NCBI RefSeq assembly: GCF_905171775.1
Contig: NC_053489.1
Location: 139,206,642-139,270,641, forward strand
Origin: Rana temporaria
Taxonomy: Eukaryota > Chordata > Amphibia > Anura > Ranidae
DNA: 64,000 nt
Direction of reading: 5' to 3'
Shown piece by piece: positions 1 through 11,695 of this stretch; the stretch's first letter is position 1, and each line of letters begins with the position of its first letter. The notes beneath the pieces are model-generated. The model ran no database searches. It had not been told where the DNA came from and saw nothing but the letters and a program-made list of their open reading frames with translations. Both the position numbers and the translations under genes were made by a program.

Positions 1-185
1 ATGGCCCCTACGGGATCATTTAAATTGCGCACTCTTACGCCGGGCATTTTTCAGGAGCGCCCACGCAATTTACAGAGCTACTGCTCCGTGAATCAAGCGT
101 AGCGCAGGAAATTTACGGAGGCGCAGTGGCAAAACGGTGCGCTGCGCCTCCGTAAAAAATGGGCAAAGCTACCTGAATCTACCCC
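1..185. mobile_element. Right end of a Harbinger-type MITE (cut by window start)
   Basis: GC-rich, palindrome-rich sequence ends at about 185 with the inverse of GGGGTAGATTCAGG. That terminus recurs in the MITEs at 7340-8046, 14286-14973 and 19516-32439. The left half lies outside the window, so the TSD cannot be checked. Confidence 0.55.
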
Positions 186-1056
186 AGTGATGACTATAAT
201 GCCTTATGAACACATATGCCTATTTCCACTGCCTAGAGGTAGGTTAGATTCACTGTTTAGCTTGATTTAGGTGAAACACATATTTTGAAATAAAAATCTA
301 ACTGGAAAAATAATAAATACCTTCTTGTACAGTTATGCTGCCTGTTTATACATTCATACTGAACTGGACAGATTTCTTTGCACGTTGGGGGAGGTGAATG
401 TTGCCTTTGGCCTGAGGCTTTAAACATTTTAGAGACAATTCAAAGGGCATACTGTGTTTTCAGGATCTCTTCTGGAAAAAAAACTGTGCCTGGAATGATC
501 ATCAGAATTTGTAGGGAGTATCCGGTCTCAAGGTTACATCCTATGCCTGCAATGAAGAATTTATCCATTGTATTATCTTCTGCCAGCAGATGAAAAAAAA
601 CAAAACGTCTTTCTGTGCTTCATTCTACGTACTCCCCATATTTGAAGTGTGTGTTACAGACAATTTATCACAAGTGAGCAAATTCTCAGTTTAATGCTTT
701 GCCCTGCTTGTTATTTTTTGCTGTGCATTTTTTCTGCGCTCAGTCAAAAAATAGACTATAAAAAGACTATATTTAAAGCAAACCTTTGCTGATGGAATAA
801 TTATTACCGTTGGTCTTAAAATGCATGCCCTGGCTGTTGTGCTCGTCCAGTGTCTTCTGAACTTTAAATCACTCATTGTGTTGTCTTTCTGTAATACAGA
901 AAATCCAGATATTTCTTTATAGGAAATCTCACAGAATATTATCTTTCTCTGATTTGGCAAATCTCTTTCTACTCCACAGCTGGCTCCACCTTTCTGTCTC
1001 TCTATAATGATCCGCACAACCAGATGTTACTCTAAAATCTCGCTTTTATTCAGAAA
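186..1056. other. No gene or repeat recognised
   Basis: AT-rich sequence with only short frames that lack recognisable motifs. I see no splice-bounded exon, RNA gene or terminal repeat here. Confidence 0.4.
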
Positions 1057-1181
1057 ACCACAGTGTACAAACGCAGATACAGTCAGTTGATGTATTTCAG
1101 CCTACAAGTCCTTAGTCAAGTTATGACTAAGGCTTGTAGGCTGAAATATGCTACCTGACTGTATCTGCATTTGTACTGGGG
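1057..1181. repeat. Fold-back repeat with hammerhead-like remnant
   Basis: Two inverted arms of about 55 bases (GTACAAACGCAGATACAGTC at the left, its inverse ending CTGCATTTGTAC at the right) surround a short centre near 1115-1125. Each arm holds a TGACTAAG..GGCTGAAA string, a degraded form of the CTGANGA..GAAA hammerhead core found in Penelope-derived repeats of this window. The core base at the second G of CTGANGA is changed, so activity is unlikely. Confidence 0.5.
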
Positions 1182-1851
1182 CCGAAACTGGGGGGGGGGG
1201 CACATGCCCCGGGTGCTGCACTAAGAGGGGCGCTGCCTGCTGTCAGAAGTAATGACAGCGGCATCTGTCAGCTCAACCCTGGGAGCGAGGAGGAGAAAGC
1301 TGGGATGAAGTGCGAGCTTTGCTTGTTTGCTGGATGTTTTCAGCTCGGGCTCCATCCCCGGGCAAAGTGTACCTCCTTTACTGAAATGTGGAGGCTGTTA
1401 CAACTACTAGCGTCTTTTCCCTTCCTTCCGCTTCACTTGTATACAGTGAAAGCTCTGCACGGAGGACACAGCTGCTAGGGAGAGGAGTGGGACAGCTTTT
1501 CCTGCCAGAGAGAGAGGGGCATGGGAAGCCTACATGGAAGGAAGAGCTGAGGTGGTTGCTGTCTAGAGCACACAGTGCAGAAGAATACAGCATGGTCACA
1601 AACATATAGAGGTGCGATTTTAAAATAGCAATGAAAAGTTTTTGTTTTCTTGTCAACATTAAGTTCCAAGTATCCATGAGTATCACTGTCACTGAGATAT
1701 CCATAAGTATCATTGTCACTGGACATTAGGTTGCTGTTATAGATATTATACTATCGAATGCGCCCAATATACGGCCCGTGTGTACGACCTTTTAGCCTAG
1801 GATGGGTTACAGAGTATTTATAGCAGTGCTGGTTAGACCAGGCTGGGTTGC
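1182..1851. other. No gene recognised
   Basis: A G-run at 1189-1199 is followed by moderately GC-rich sequence. Overlapping short frames on both strands (about 1378-1726) have no domain features and are not called. Confidence 0.4.
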
Positions 1852-1952
1852 CCTGTAGGCAGGGCCGATCCGCACTAAAGGCTCACTATGCAAGCTGCTT
1901 AGAGCCCCACAAAGCTGCGGAGGGACCCCCAAATTACTAGAGGCCCCGCCTG

Positions 1953-3596
1953 GTGAGAAGTCATTTTCGGCCCCGCTTCTCAACTCGCTGGCTGCATGGG
2001 AGAAGAGGTAAGAAGTCAGCACCCCCCGCTTCTCACTTTAATGCTCATGTCCAAAATGGGGGTGGGAGTGACACAGCCTCAAATCCACAATGGCTCAAAA
2101 GTGATATGGTCCAGAAATATTTAGACAGAATAAAGGTGGATAAAGCACCTGGACCTGATGGCATCCATCCACGGATCCTAGGTGAGTTGAGCTCTGTCAT
2201 TTCAAAGCCACTGTATCTAATATTTAGGGACTCATTAAAGACAGGAATAGTACCACTGGATTGGCGCAGGGCCAATGTGGTGCCCATATTTAAAAAGGGA
2301 ACAAAGTCTTTACCAAGTAACTATAGACCTGTTAGTTTAACTTCTATAGTTGGGAAGATACTGGAACGTTTAATAAAAGACCACATGGATGAGTTCTTGC
2401 TGGAAACAAACTATTTAAGCAGCAGACAACATGGATTCATGAAAGACAGAAGTTGTCAGACAAACCTGATTTCCTTTTATGAAGAGGTAAGTAAAACCCT
2501 GGACAGAGGCGTGGCTGTGGACGTGATATATTTGGATTTTGCAAAAGCGTTCGATACAGTTCCGCACACACGGCTCATGTGTAAGGTAAGGTCTACAGGA
2601 TTGGATATATCAGTTTGTAAATGGATAGAAAACTGGCTGAAAGACAGAATTCAGAGAGTCGTGGTTAATGATTCTTACTCTGAATGGTCCAAGGTTATCA
2701 GTGGTGTACCCCAAGGTTCAGTGCTGGGACCCTTACTTTTCAATATATTTATAAATGATATTGGGTCTGAGATCAAAAGTAACATTTCTGTCTTTGCAGA
2801 TGACACCAAGCTATGCAGTGGAATAACGTCCTTGCAGGATGTCTCCAATTTACAAGCCGACCTCAATGCTCTGTCTAATTGGGCGACTAAGTGGCAGATG
2901 AGGTTTAATGTAGATAAATGTAAAGTTATGCACTTGGGGGCTAAGAATATGCATGCATCATACATACTAGGGGGAGTACAACTGGGGGGATCTGTAGTGG
3001 AGCAGGATCTGGGGGTTTTAGTTGATCACAAGCTCAATAATGGCATGCAATGCCAAGCTGCGGTTTCCAAAGCGAGCAAAGTCCTTTCTTGTATTAAGAG
3101 AGGTATGGACTCCAGAGACAGAGATATAATTTTGCACCTGTACAAATCATTAGTAAGACCTCATCTGGAATATGCAGTTCAGTTTTGGGAACCAGTTCTC
3201 GGAGAACTGGAGAAAGTGCAGAGAAGGGCAACCAAACTGATAAGAGGCATGGAGGAGCTCAGCTATGAGGAAAGATTAGAGGAACTGAATTTATTCACTC
3301 TTGAGAAGAGGAGAATAAGGGGGGATATGATCAACATGTACAAATATATAAGAGGTCCATACAGTGAACTTGGTGTTGAGTTATTCACTTTACGGTCAAC
3401 ACTGAGGACAAGGGGGCACTCCTTACGTCTAGAGGAAAAGAGATTTCACCTCCAAATACGGAAAGGTTTTTTCACAGTAAGAGCTGTGAAAATGTGGAAC
3501 AGACTCCCTCCAGAGGTGGTTCTGGCCAGCTCAGTAGATTGCTTTAGGAAAGACCTGGATTCTTTCCTAAATGTACAGAATATAACTGAGTACTAA
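1953..3596 (+). CDS. CR1-type reverse transcriptase ORF (partial, open)
   Basis: An open frame of 547 codons. About the first 30 codons are hAT-derived sequence upstream of the LINE; the LINE part starts near residue 31. RT blocks occur in order: APGPDGIHPRIL near 65-76, motif A YLDFAKAFDTVPH at 193-205, SGVPQGSVLGPLLF at 250-263, and the catalytic FADD at 281-284. The C-terminal region with LYKSLVRPHLEY and KRRIRGDMINMYKY is typical of CR1 ORF2. The RT would copy LINE RNA at a nicked target, but without its endonuclease and 5' promoter this copy cannot act alone. No stop or frameshift breaks the retained part, suggesting a fairly young insertion. Confidence 0.85.
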   Translation: MRSHFRPRFSTRWLHGRRGKKSAPPASHFNAHVQNGGGSDTASNPQWLKSDMVQKYLDRIKVDKAPGPDGIHPRILGELSSVISKPLYLIFRDSLKTGIVPLDWRRANVVPIFKKGTKSLPSNYRPVSLTSIVGKILERLIKDHMDEFLLETNYLSSRQHGFMKDRSCQTNLISFYEEVSKTLDRGVAVDVIYLDFAKAFDTVPHTRLMCKVRSTGLDISVCKWIENWLKDRIQRVVVNDSYSEWSKVISGVPQGSVLGPLLFNIFINDIGSEIKSNISVFADDTKLCSGITSLQDVSNLQADLNALSNWATKWQMRFNVDKCKVMHLGAKNMHASYILGGVQLGGSVVEQDLGVLVDHKLNNGMQCQAAVSKASKVLSCIKRGMDSRDRDIILHLYKSLVRPHLEYAVQFWEPVLGELEKVQRRATKLIRGMEELSYEERLEELNLFTLEKRRIRGDMINMYKYIRGPYSELGVELFTLRSTLRTRGHSLRLEEKRFHLQIRKGFFTVRAVKMWNRLPPEVVLASSVDCFRKDLDSFLNVQNITEY

Positions 3597-3857
3597 GATT
3601 TGTAGGTAAAGTTGATCCAGGGTAAATCCGATTGCCTCTCGGGGGATCAGGAAGGAATTTTTTCCCCTGCTGTAGCAAATTGGATCATGCTCTGCTGGGG
3701 TTTTTTGCCTTCCTCTGGATCAACTGTGGGTATGGAGTTGGGTGTATAGGATTTTACTGTGTTTTTTATTTTGTTTTTTTATTTTTTTGTGGTTGAACTG
3801 GATGGACTTGTGTCTTTTTTCAACCTGACTAACTATGTAACTACTATGTAACTATGT
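2044..3857 (+). mobile_element. 5'-truncated CR1-clade LINE
   Basis: A non-LTR retrotransposon fragment inserted in the hAT-type element. It starts in the reverse transcriptase region, so the endonuclease part is absent, as is usual for truncated target-primed copies. After the frame closes at 3596 there is a short 3' UTR with GGAAGGAATTTTTTCCCC and TTTTTTGCCTTCCTCTGG. It ends in a short ACTATGTAA-type repeat at 3826-3857, as CR1 elements end in short tandem repeats rather than poly(A). The clade call rests on the motifs APGPDGIHPRIL and YLDFAKAFDTVPH. Confidence 0.85.
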
Positions 3858-4211
3858 CATTTCTGACAGCAGAACACCCCCTCTCCCGTTTCTTACTTTA
3901 ATGTAAGATATAATTTCCGACAGCAGAACACCCCCTCCCCCCACTTCTCAACTTTAATCTTTAATGTGACATGTCACTGTCGGCAGCCCCCCTCCGCTTC
4001 TCAACTTTAATGTGACATGTCATTTGTCATTTTGCTTAGGGCCCCAGGGAGGTCAGGATCGGCACTGCCTGTAGGTGTTCCTTAAGTGACCAATGCAGGG
4101 GTCTAAGGGCCCCATGGTGAAAGTACTTAAGAGGATCAATAACACCACACATTGGCCAGCTAGGAATGGGTTCAAACGCCTCTGCTACACAACAACTTCA
4201 AAATAGTTTAA

Positions 4212-4654
4212 AGCGGTTGTAAACCGCATAAACTTTTTTTTTTTCCCCCCAAACCTGCAATGCAAAAGGCATAATAGGCTAGTATGCACCGCATACTAGC
4301 CTATTATGAAATACTTACCTCGGAACGAGGTGTGTACCACTTACCTGGTCCACGCCGAGCAGGATGTCATCTTGCTCCGGCGTGTCTTCCGGGTATCGCC
4401 GCTCCAGCGCTGTGATTGGCTGGAGCGGCGATGACGTCACTCCCGCGCGTGCGCGCGGGAGATTTAAAATCGGCAGGGTCCGGCGGATGCCGGTCCTTCA
4501 GCCGTGGATTCCCCCCTGCGCATGCGCCGCCCGCATTGCGGGGGTAATATCTCCTAAACCGTGCAGGTTTAGGAGATATTCTCCTTACCTACAGGTAAGC
4601 CTTGTTGTAGGCTTACCTGTAGGTAAAAGTCCAAATAGTGGGTTTACAACCACT
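4212..4654. mobile_element. TTAA-target MITE with serial hairpins
   Basis: Inverted ends AGCGGTTGTAAACC and GGTTTACAACCACT are flanked by TTAA at 4208-4211 and 4655-4658, as in piggyBac or Kolobok elements. Inside are several separate perfect or near-perfect hairpins: CATAATAGGCTAGTATGC (4269-4307), GCCGCTCCAGC (about 4398-4429), AATATCTCCTAAACC (4546-4580) and TTACCTACAGGTAAGCC (4585-4625). The reading frame starting at 4364 is a by-product of this element. Confidence 0.85.
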
Positions 4655-4658
4655 TTAA

Positions 4659-6102
4659 CAAATCTTCTTGACAAGTCATCTATAGCCTTTTATACACCAT
4701 GGGTTGTAACTTCAATAGGGCTAAAGATTCTCTTCCTGCCCCCATGTGACATTGTTGGGTGTCTAAATGCCCGATCACTATGCCAGCCCATACTAGGAGG
4801 AAGGGTTTTGTCACTTCACACAGTGAATATTCTGACTCCGAGTGTTGTGAAGCGATTTATCCCTTGTGAGACCTCTATGCCTGGCCTATATAATCAGATA
4901 TAAATCACTGAGGACAATCATTATCAGATAGCTTGAACTCACCAATACTGATTCCTATCACAGAAGTGCTTTAATCCAAAATATCAGAATACATCAGAGA
5001 CAGGTTACAGCAGATGAACAGGTTGTAGTATTGTGCGGTCATAAGATGATACTGTCTGTAGCTTACTTATACAGAATACATGTGTCCATGTTACATGAGG
5101 CCTGTTAGGCTGTTCTCCATTAGACAGGAAATACAAACTCAGCAAGAAGGGTGGAGCATTACAAAGAGAGGGAGTGTGTCATAGATCAGACAAAAGAAAT
5201 ACAGAAAACTGTGCATTACCACAAAAGGTCACTAGATAGCAGCATGTAAACAAAACATAAAACCAATAAAAAATGGTTGGAGAAACAGTATTATATATAA
5301 CAAATCTATGCCCATTGGGCGGCACAGTGAACATAGTGGTGAGAAAGTGAAGACAAAAAAAAGACAGCTGTCATGTTGTTATTGCTGCTAGTGACTCCAT
5401 GCAGAAGGTTGCCCTTAAAAAATTAGAGAATTGAGGTGACCAATACAAGAAGGGACAGACAACAATGAAAATATGAAAGTGGCTCGAAGCTTTCGCAGTT
5501 CTGCTAATAAAAAAACAGTTCCCCTGGCTCTGATGGGAAGTAACATCATGCTATAGGGTTCAAATACTACCATTCTGAAAATTGCAAAACTAGATAATTT
5601 CTACAATTAAATCTTGAAAAGTGATCTGTAATACATTTGTATTGTTTCTTTTAGATTATTTGCGGATTAACTCAATGCTTTTACATTTGTGTTTTGAATA
5701 GATTTATTGTGTGGTTCTTCTTTCTCTTTGATGGGACATGGAATCTGTGTAAACACAAGCCATTCTGATCTGATTGCAGCTTTTTCCTTGATCTCTTTTT
5801 ATCCCATTCCTAGGACTTTATTATTTTATCTGTGTAGTTCTTCCAAGTAGTCTTATGCCATTCTCTCTGCCTTTGTCCCAAAGGTGTCCTGTCAAAGAGC
5901 ACACATACAATACTAATTTCTTAGGCATATGGCTTATCCAAACTTCACTTTCCTCTAGCCATGTGTATGATCTTCCTCTGCCAGTTTGTTTCTACCTATG
6001 CCTCATATTGTTTCATATTGGTTTTTAAAATGGTCATGTTTTACATGCATTTGTTAGAATAATCCAACTCTCATATGGCTTAATGCTGTTAAAATAGACA
6101 TA
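4659..6102. other. No gene recognised
   Basis: AT-rich sequence without long frames, terminal repeats or RNA-gene signals that I can recognise. Confidence 0.4.
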
Positions 6103-6110
6103 TGTCTATG

Positions 6111-6425
6111 CAGGGCTTTTTTTCTCAAACAATAGGTGCTGAAACTCAACCACGACCCCCCAAAACCTCTCCCCCACACACACCCTCCAAATCCCATAAA
6201 ATAGTGGGTGTGGTCAGATTTCACAAACAGTAGGAGGGTCTTAAAGGGGCATTAAATACCAGGATTGCATTACATACACAGTGCAGAGTTCAGAGCTGTC
6301 ACTTGTAAACACAGAAACCGGACTTCTGTGTTTACAAGTGATTGTGGTGAGCAGGCACCAAAGGGTCTGAGTCAGAGGTGGTGGAACTGAGCTCCACCAA
6401 GTTCCACCTGAAAAAAAAAGCCCTG
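6111..6425. mobile_element. hAT-type MITE
   Basis: Ends CAGGGCTTTTTTTC and the inverse AAAAAAAAAGCCCTG lie between near-identical 8-bp flanks, TGTCTATG (6103-6110) and TGTCTAAG (6426-6433). The length of 315 bp excludes a coding function. A shorter inner palindrome around ACTTGTAAACACAGAA lies near 6300-6342. Confidence 0.8.
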
Positions 6426-6433
6426 TGTCTAAG

Positions 6434-7336
6434 AATTTAGGTATGACCAAAACATTACAACAGTAAGAGTAGCAAAAAATATGCTTTCTGTGTCACGTAC
6501 ATGTATGCAGAGCCTGAGATGATGAGGGTGGCCCATTGTACGGTTCCTGTCTGAGCAACCCTTTATGTTGAGATTGGGGCTGCAGTGGCAAAGTAAAGAC
6601 ACAAGTGCCAAGGTGTAGACACTGTGAGCAAGATCCTGGGAGTACTAGTATATAACAAGCACAGGCACAGCTGGTGATGCACTGTGGAAACACCAAAGTC
6701 CATTTGATGGTGGAGTCAGGTCCCACAATCAAGTGGAAGGACACCAGGAAGCAAGCAGAATCAGGAACAGGCAAAAGTTGGCAACAACTGGACAGCGAGT
6801 CACTAGGCAGAAGCGTGGTCAGTAGTCCAGGTCAAGGATGGTAGCAGAGGTAGACAGCAAATATAAGCAGGCAAGGGTAATCTGATAGCAAGGTCAGAGA
6901 GGAAGCCGAGTCAGTAACGGGATCAAGGATTCACATCAAGAATGGATCACAGTTACAAGACTGAATACCATACTGCAAATAACTAGCGCAGAGTCCAGGC
7001 CTAAATAGGCTACTTGGCAGCAGTGGACATGCACGCATGTCAGCATGTGCGCATACATGTGGGCTATGTTGAAAGTGAAGTCAATCTTCTATGCTCATAG
7101 AAATGTGCACATCTATGTCTATGTGCACACACATTAGCCAGACAACCTGTCTTAGCCTGATAGTTGGTACCATGTTTCTGGCATTCTGTTAAAGAAGAGC
7201 AGCAGAGTTTTGTATCTTGTTAGCCATTGACAAACGTAGAAGTTTGCATTTAGCTAGATACTGTTTTTCGAGAAGCGAAATAGTTTGTCTTTTGAGGCAC
7301 ATTGGCGTCTTCTTCAGGCAGTATCAAGATATATAG
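6434..7336. other. No gene recognised
   Basis: Nothing coding is recognised. The stretch 7265-7320, read on the minus strand, has a CTGAAGAAG..string like the degraded hammerhead/Penelope tails elsewhere in the window, but it is too weak to call. Confidence 0.35.
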
Positions 7337-7339
7337 TTA

Positions 7340-8046
7340 GGGCTAGATTCAGGTAGGGGCGCGCAATCTAATGGCGGCGCAACGTATCGTATTTACACTA
7401 CGCCGCCGCAACTTACAGGAGCAAGTGCAGTATTCACAAAGCACTTGCTCCGTAAGTTGCGGCGGCGTAGCGTAAATGGGGCCGGCGTAAGCGCGCGTAA
7501 TTCAAATGTGTAAGTGGGGGGCGTGTTTTATGTTAATGTGTGTTGACCTGACGTGATTGCGCCGTCCGTGTACATATCCCAGTGTGCATTGCTCCAAATG
7601 ACGTCGCAAGGACGTCATTGGTTTCGACTTGAACGTAAATTACGTCCAGCCCTATTCGCGAACGACTTACAACGTAAAAAATTCAAAAATCGAAGCGGGA
7701 ACAACGTCCATACTTAACATTGAGTGTGCCTCATAGAAGCAGGCACAACGTTACGCCGAAAAAGCCTTACGCAAACGACGTAAAAAACGAACGCCGGGCG
7801 CACGTACGTTTGTGAATCGGCATATCTAGGTAATTTGCATACTCTCCGCCGAAAACGGCGGGAGCGCCACCTAGCGGCCAGCGTGAGAATGCACCCTAAG
7901 ATACGACGGCGTAAGAGACTTATGCCAGTCGTATCCTAGGCTAATGTCGGCGTATCTAGCTTTCTAGAAAGATACGGCGGCGCAGCTTAGAATTTACGCG
8001 GCGTATCTATGGATACGCCAGCGTAATTCTTTGCTGAATCTAGCCC
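7340..8046. mobile_element. Harbinger-type MITE
   Basis: Termini GGGCTAGATTCA and TGAATCTAGCCC are exact inverses, flanked by TTA at 7337-7339 and 8047-8049. TTA/TAA target duplications are typical of PIF/Harbinger elements. The interior is rich in ACGTAA, GGCGTA and TACGCC words and has no coding capacity. It belongs to the most frequent MITE family in this window. Confidence 0.85.
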
Positions 8047-8439
8047 TTAGTATATAGATAGTTCAACATATCTACAGTGCCTTTTTTCTCGGTAAAGGCC
8101 CACGCACATTTTTTCATTGATGCTTCTTGATTGCGCTCTTTCAAACTTACTGTGCAAAACAACATCAAGTTGATTTTTGATCCCATCACTGTATAGGTTT
8201 GCAGATTACTGCATTTGCATTTGTAATTAACTTTGGCTTGAAGCAAAGCTGTGTACAGTGCCTTGAAAAAGTATTCACACCACTTGAAATTTTCCACACT
8301 TTGTCATGTTACAACTAAAAACGTAAATGTGTTTTATTGGGATTTTATGTGATATAACAACACAAAGTGGCACATAATTGTGACATGGAAGGAAAATGAT
8401 AAATTATTTAAATAGATTTTTACAAATAAATATGTAAAA

Positions 8440-9934
8440 AGTGTGGTGTGCATTTGTATTCAGCTCCCCTGAGTCAATACTTTGTAGAACCAACTTTTGC
8501 TGCAATTACAGCTGCAAGTCTTTTTGGGGATGTCTCTACCAGCTTTGCACATCTAGACAGTGAATTTTTTTTGCCCATTCTTATTTGCAAAATAGCTCAA
8601 GCTCTGTCAGATTTATATGGAGAGCGTCTGTGAACAGCAATTTTCAAGTCTTGCCACAGATTCTCAATTGAATGGGCCATTCTAACACATGAATATGCTT
8701 TGATCAAAACCATTCCATTGTAGCTCTGGCTGTATGTTTAGGGTCGTTGTCCTGCTGGAAGGTGAACCTTCACCCCAGTCTCAAGTCTTTTGCAGACTCT
8801 TAGGCCTCGTACATACGACGGGACATGTCCGATGAAAACGGTCCGCGGACCGTTTTCATCGGACATGTCCGCTGGCGGATTTTGGTCTGATGGCTGTACA
8901 CACCATCAGACCAAATTTCCCGCGGACAGTGAACTCGGTGACGTGGCCGCGCCGTCGCCGCGACGATGACGCGGCGACGTGCGCGACCCTGGAAGGTCAA
9001 TGCTTCCACGCATGCGTCAAATCACTTCGACGCATGCGAGGGCTTTCGGCCGAGCGGACATGTCCGGTGAGTCGTACAGACGACCGAACATGTCCGACGG
9101 ACAGGCTTCCAGCGGACATGTTTCATAGCATGCTATGAAACATTTGTCCGCTGGAAACCTGTCCGCTAGGCCGGGAATCCGGTTCGGTCGGCCGTACACA
9201 CGACCGAACATGTCTGCTGAAACTGGTCCGCAGACCAATTTCAGCAGACATGTTCGATCGTGTGTACGAGGCCTTACAGGTTTTCTTCTAAGATTGCCCT
9301 GTATTTGGCCCCATCCATCTTCCCATCAACTCTGACCAGCTTCCCTGTCCCTGCTGAAAAAAGTATCCCCACAACATGATGCTACCACCACCATGTTTCA
9401 CGGTGCGGGTTGGTGTGTTTAGGGTGATGTGAAGTGTTCGTTTTCCCCCACAGATAGCATTTTGATTTAGGCCAAAAAATCAATTTTGGTCTCATCTGAC
9501 CAGAGCACCTTCTTCTGCATGTTTGCTGTGCCCCCCACATGACTTCTTGCAAACTGCAAATGGGACTTCTCATGGCTTTCTTTTAACAATGGCTTTCTTC
9601 TTTCCACTCTTCCACAAAGGTCAGATTTGTGGAGTGCGTGACTAATAGTTTTCCTGTGGACAGATTCTCCCACCTGAGTTGTGGATCTCTGCAGCTCCTC
9701 CAGAGTTACCATGGGCCTTTTGGCTGCTTCTCTGATTAATGCTCTCCTTGCCTGGCCTGTCAGTTAGGTAGATGATCATGTCTTTGTAGGTTTACAGTTG
9801 TGCCATACTCTTTCCATTTTCAGATGATGGATTGAATAGTTTCTAAGCTTGGGATATTTTTTATAACCTAACCCTGCTTTAAACTTCTCCACAACTTTAT
9901 CCCTGACCTGTCTGGTGTGTTCATTGGTCTTCAT
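8440..9934 (-). pseudogene. Tc1-like transposase pseudogene
   Basis: Reading the minus strand from an ATG near 9934, the translation resembles Tc1/mariner transposase. The clearest part is the block around 9467-9712, with TLEELQ, ISHALHKSDL and the catalytic-region motif WSDETKIDF (the second acidic residue of the DDE triad). The frame is broken at least twice: a stop in the N-terminal part near 9770, and a frame change just after WSDETKIDF at about 9470, beyond which glycine-rich DDE-region sequence continues in another frame. The C-terminal third is also split by a 461-bp MITE. The protein would have cut and pasted the element through its TIRs; this copy is dead. Confidence 0.85.
8813..9273. 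mobile_element. Harbinger-type MITE inside the Tc1 transposase
   Basis: Ends GGCCTCGTACATACGA and TCGTGTGTACGAGGCC, flanked by TTA at 8810-8812 and 9274-9276. The interior contains repeated GGACATGTCCG-type hairpins. It is related to the MITEs at 22517-23018 and 45159-45648. Confidence 0.88.
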
Positions 9935-10339
9935 GATGCTGATTTTTTTCAATAAGATTCTCTAACAAACCTATGGGGGCTTCATAGAACAGTTGTATTT
10001 ATACTGAGATTAAATTACACACAGATTTACTTTATTTACTAATTAGGTGATTTCAGAAGGCAATTGGTTCCACTACATTATAGTTAGGGGTATCAGAGTA
10101 AAGGGGACTGAATACAAATGCATGCCACACTTTTCAGATATTTATTTGTAAAAAAAATAATTGAAAACCATTTATAATTTTCCTTCTACTTCACAATTAT
10201 GTGCCACTTTCCGTTGGTCTATCACATAAAGTCACAATAAAATACATTTATGTTTTTGATTGTAACATGACAAAATGTGGAAAATGTCAAGCGATATGAA
10301 TACTTTTTCAAGGCACTGTATACCCCGGCTCACTATTAA

Positions 10340-11562
10340 CCACTTGCCGCCCACCAATGACAGATTGACATCGGCAAAGTGGTTGTAGAATCCTGACTGG
10401 ACGTCATATGACGTCCTCAGAATTCTGAGCCGCTGCGCGCCCCCTGGGGGCGCGCATCGCGGCGATCGTTGTTGCGGGGTGTCAGTCTGACACCCCGCAA
10501 CACCGATCAAGGTAAAGAGTCTCTCACGAAGACTCTTTACCACGTGATCAGCCGTGTCCAATCACGGCTGATCACAATGTAAATTGGAAAAGCCGGTAAT
10601 CGGCTTTTCCTCACTCGCGTCTGTCAGACGCGAGTAGGGGAGAGCCGATCGGCTGCTCCTGTGACGGGGGGGAGGGTTTGTGCTGATCGATCATCAGCAC
10701 AGCCCCCCCGAGGATGCCCACTGGACCACCAGGGATGCCCACTGGACCACCAGGGATGGCCATATAGACCACCAGAAATTTAAAAAAATAAAATAAAGGA
10801 TGCCACCCTAGACCACCAGGGATAAGGAGGACACAGAAAATGGATGCCAATCAGTGCCGCAATGAATGCCAATCAGTGCCCACAATGGGCATCACTGATT
10901 GGCAGGCATTGTTTGGCACTGATTGGCATCCATTAGTACAACACATACAATAGTGCCCATCTATGCCCATCCGTGCCACCTATCAGTGCCCATCCATGCC
11001 GCCTATCAGTGCCCATCCATGCCGCCTATCCGTGCCCGTCCGTGCCGCCTATCCGTGCCCATCTGTGCCGCCTATCCATGCCCGTCCGTGCCGCCTATCT
11101 GTGCCCGTCCGTGCCGCCTATCTGTGCCCATCTGTGCCACCTATCCGTGCCCATGTGTGCCACCTATCCTAGCCCATCCATGCCGCCTATCCATGCCGCC
11201 CATCAGTGCCACCTCATCGGTGCCCATCAGTGCCGCCTTATCAGTGCCCGTCAGTGCAGTACCATCAGTGCCCATGAGTGAAGGAGAAAACGTACTTATT
11301 TACAATGTTTTATAACAGAAACAAAAAAAAAGTATTTTTTTCTAAATTTTCGGTCATTTTTTTTTTTTTTTGCAGAAAATAAATATCCCATAGGTGATCA
11401 AATACCACCAAAATAAAGCTCTATTTGTGGGTACAAAATGATAAAAATGTAGTTTGGGTACAGTGTAGCACGACCGCGCAATTGTCATTCAAAGTGCAAC
11501 AGCACTGAAAGCTAAAAATTGGTCTGAGCGGGAAGGTGTATAAGTGCCCTGTATGGAAGTGG
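10340..11562. mobile_element. TTAA-target element with internal minisatellite
   Basis: Starts CCACTTGCCGCCC and ends GGAAGTGG, with TTAA at 10336-10339 and 11563-11566. The inverted ends are short. The interior has strong hairpins (GCGCGCCCC..GGGGGCGCGC near 10436-10456; GTCTTTACC..near 10510-10540) and a minisatellite. The copy at 45892-47140 has the same ends and the same right-hand region with ACCACCAAAA and GACCGCGCAATTGTCA. Confidence 0.82.
10960..11282. repeat. 23-bp minisatellite
   Basis: About 14 imperfect copies of a 23-bp unit close to GCCCATCCATGCCGCC plus TATCAGT. All three plus-strand frames stay largely open through it, giving proline-, cysteine- and serine-rich strings that are not genes. 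Confidence 0.88.
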
Positions 11563-11695
11563 TTAAACACACTTTTCAAAGAAAGGTCTTGAATGATATT
11601 AAGTCTCATATAAAATATCAATAACCTTGAATTAAACAGGATAATATTACAGGCAGTCTGATACCAAAAAAGAAGATCAGTCACAGGGCCAGATT

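Larger units (their letters stand above)
1860..4067. mobile_element. hAT-type non-autonomous transposon carrying a CR1 insertion
   Basis: The ends are CAGGGCCGATCC at the left and its near-inverse GGATCGGCACTG at the right. They are flanked by an exact 8-bp duplication CCTGTAGG at 1852-1859 and 4068-4075. An 8-bp TSD with CAGNG-like termini is typical of hAT elements. The body consists of degenerate direct repeats of a motif ending CTTCTCACTTTAATG, seen on both sides of the inserted LINE. No transposase frame is present, so it would have been mobilised in trans. Confidence 0.85.
8256..10318 (-). mobile_element. Tc1-type transposon, decayed, interrupted by a MITE
   Basis: The element starts CAGTGCCTTGAAAAAGTATTC and ends with its inverse. 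It is flanked by TA at 8254-8255 and 10319-10320, the Tc1/mariner target. The two ends stay similar for about 200 bases (long TIRs). Without the MITE at 8813-9273 its length would be about 1.6 kb, normal for Tc1. The transposase lies on the minus strand. Confidence 0.92.

Noticed and set aside
4364..4903. 179-codon frame
   Set aside because: Lies mostly in a TTAA MITE, with no recognisable protein features.
10923..11315. Proline/cysteine-rich frames in three phases
   Set aside because: By-product of the 23-bp minisatellite.
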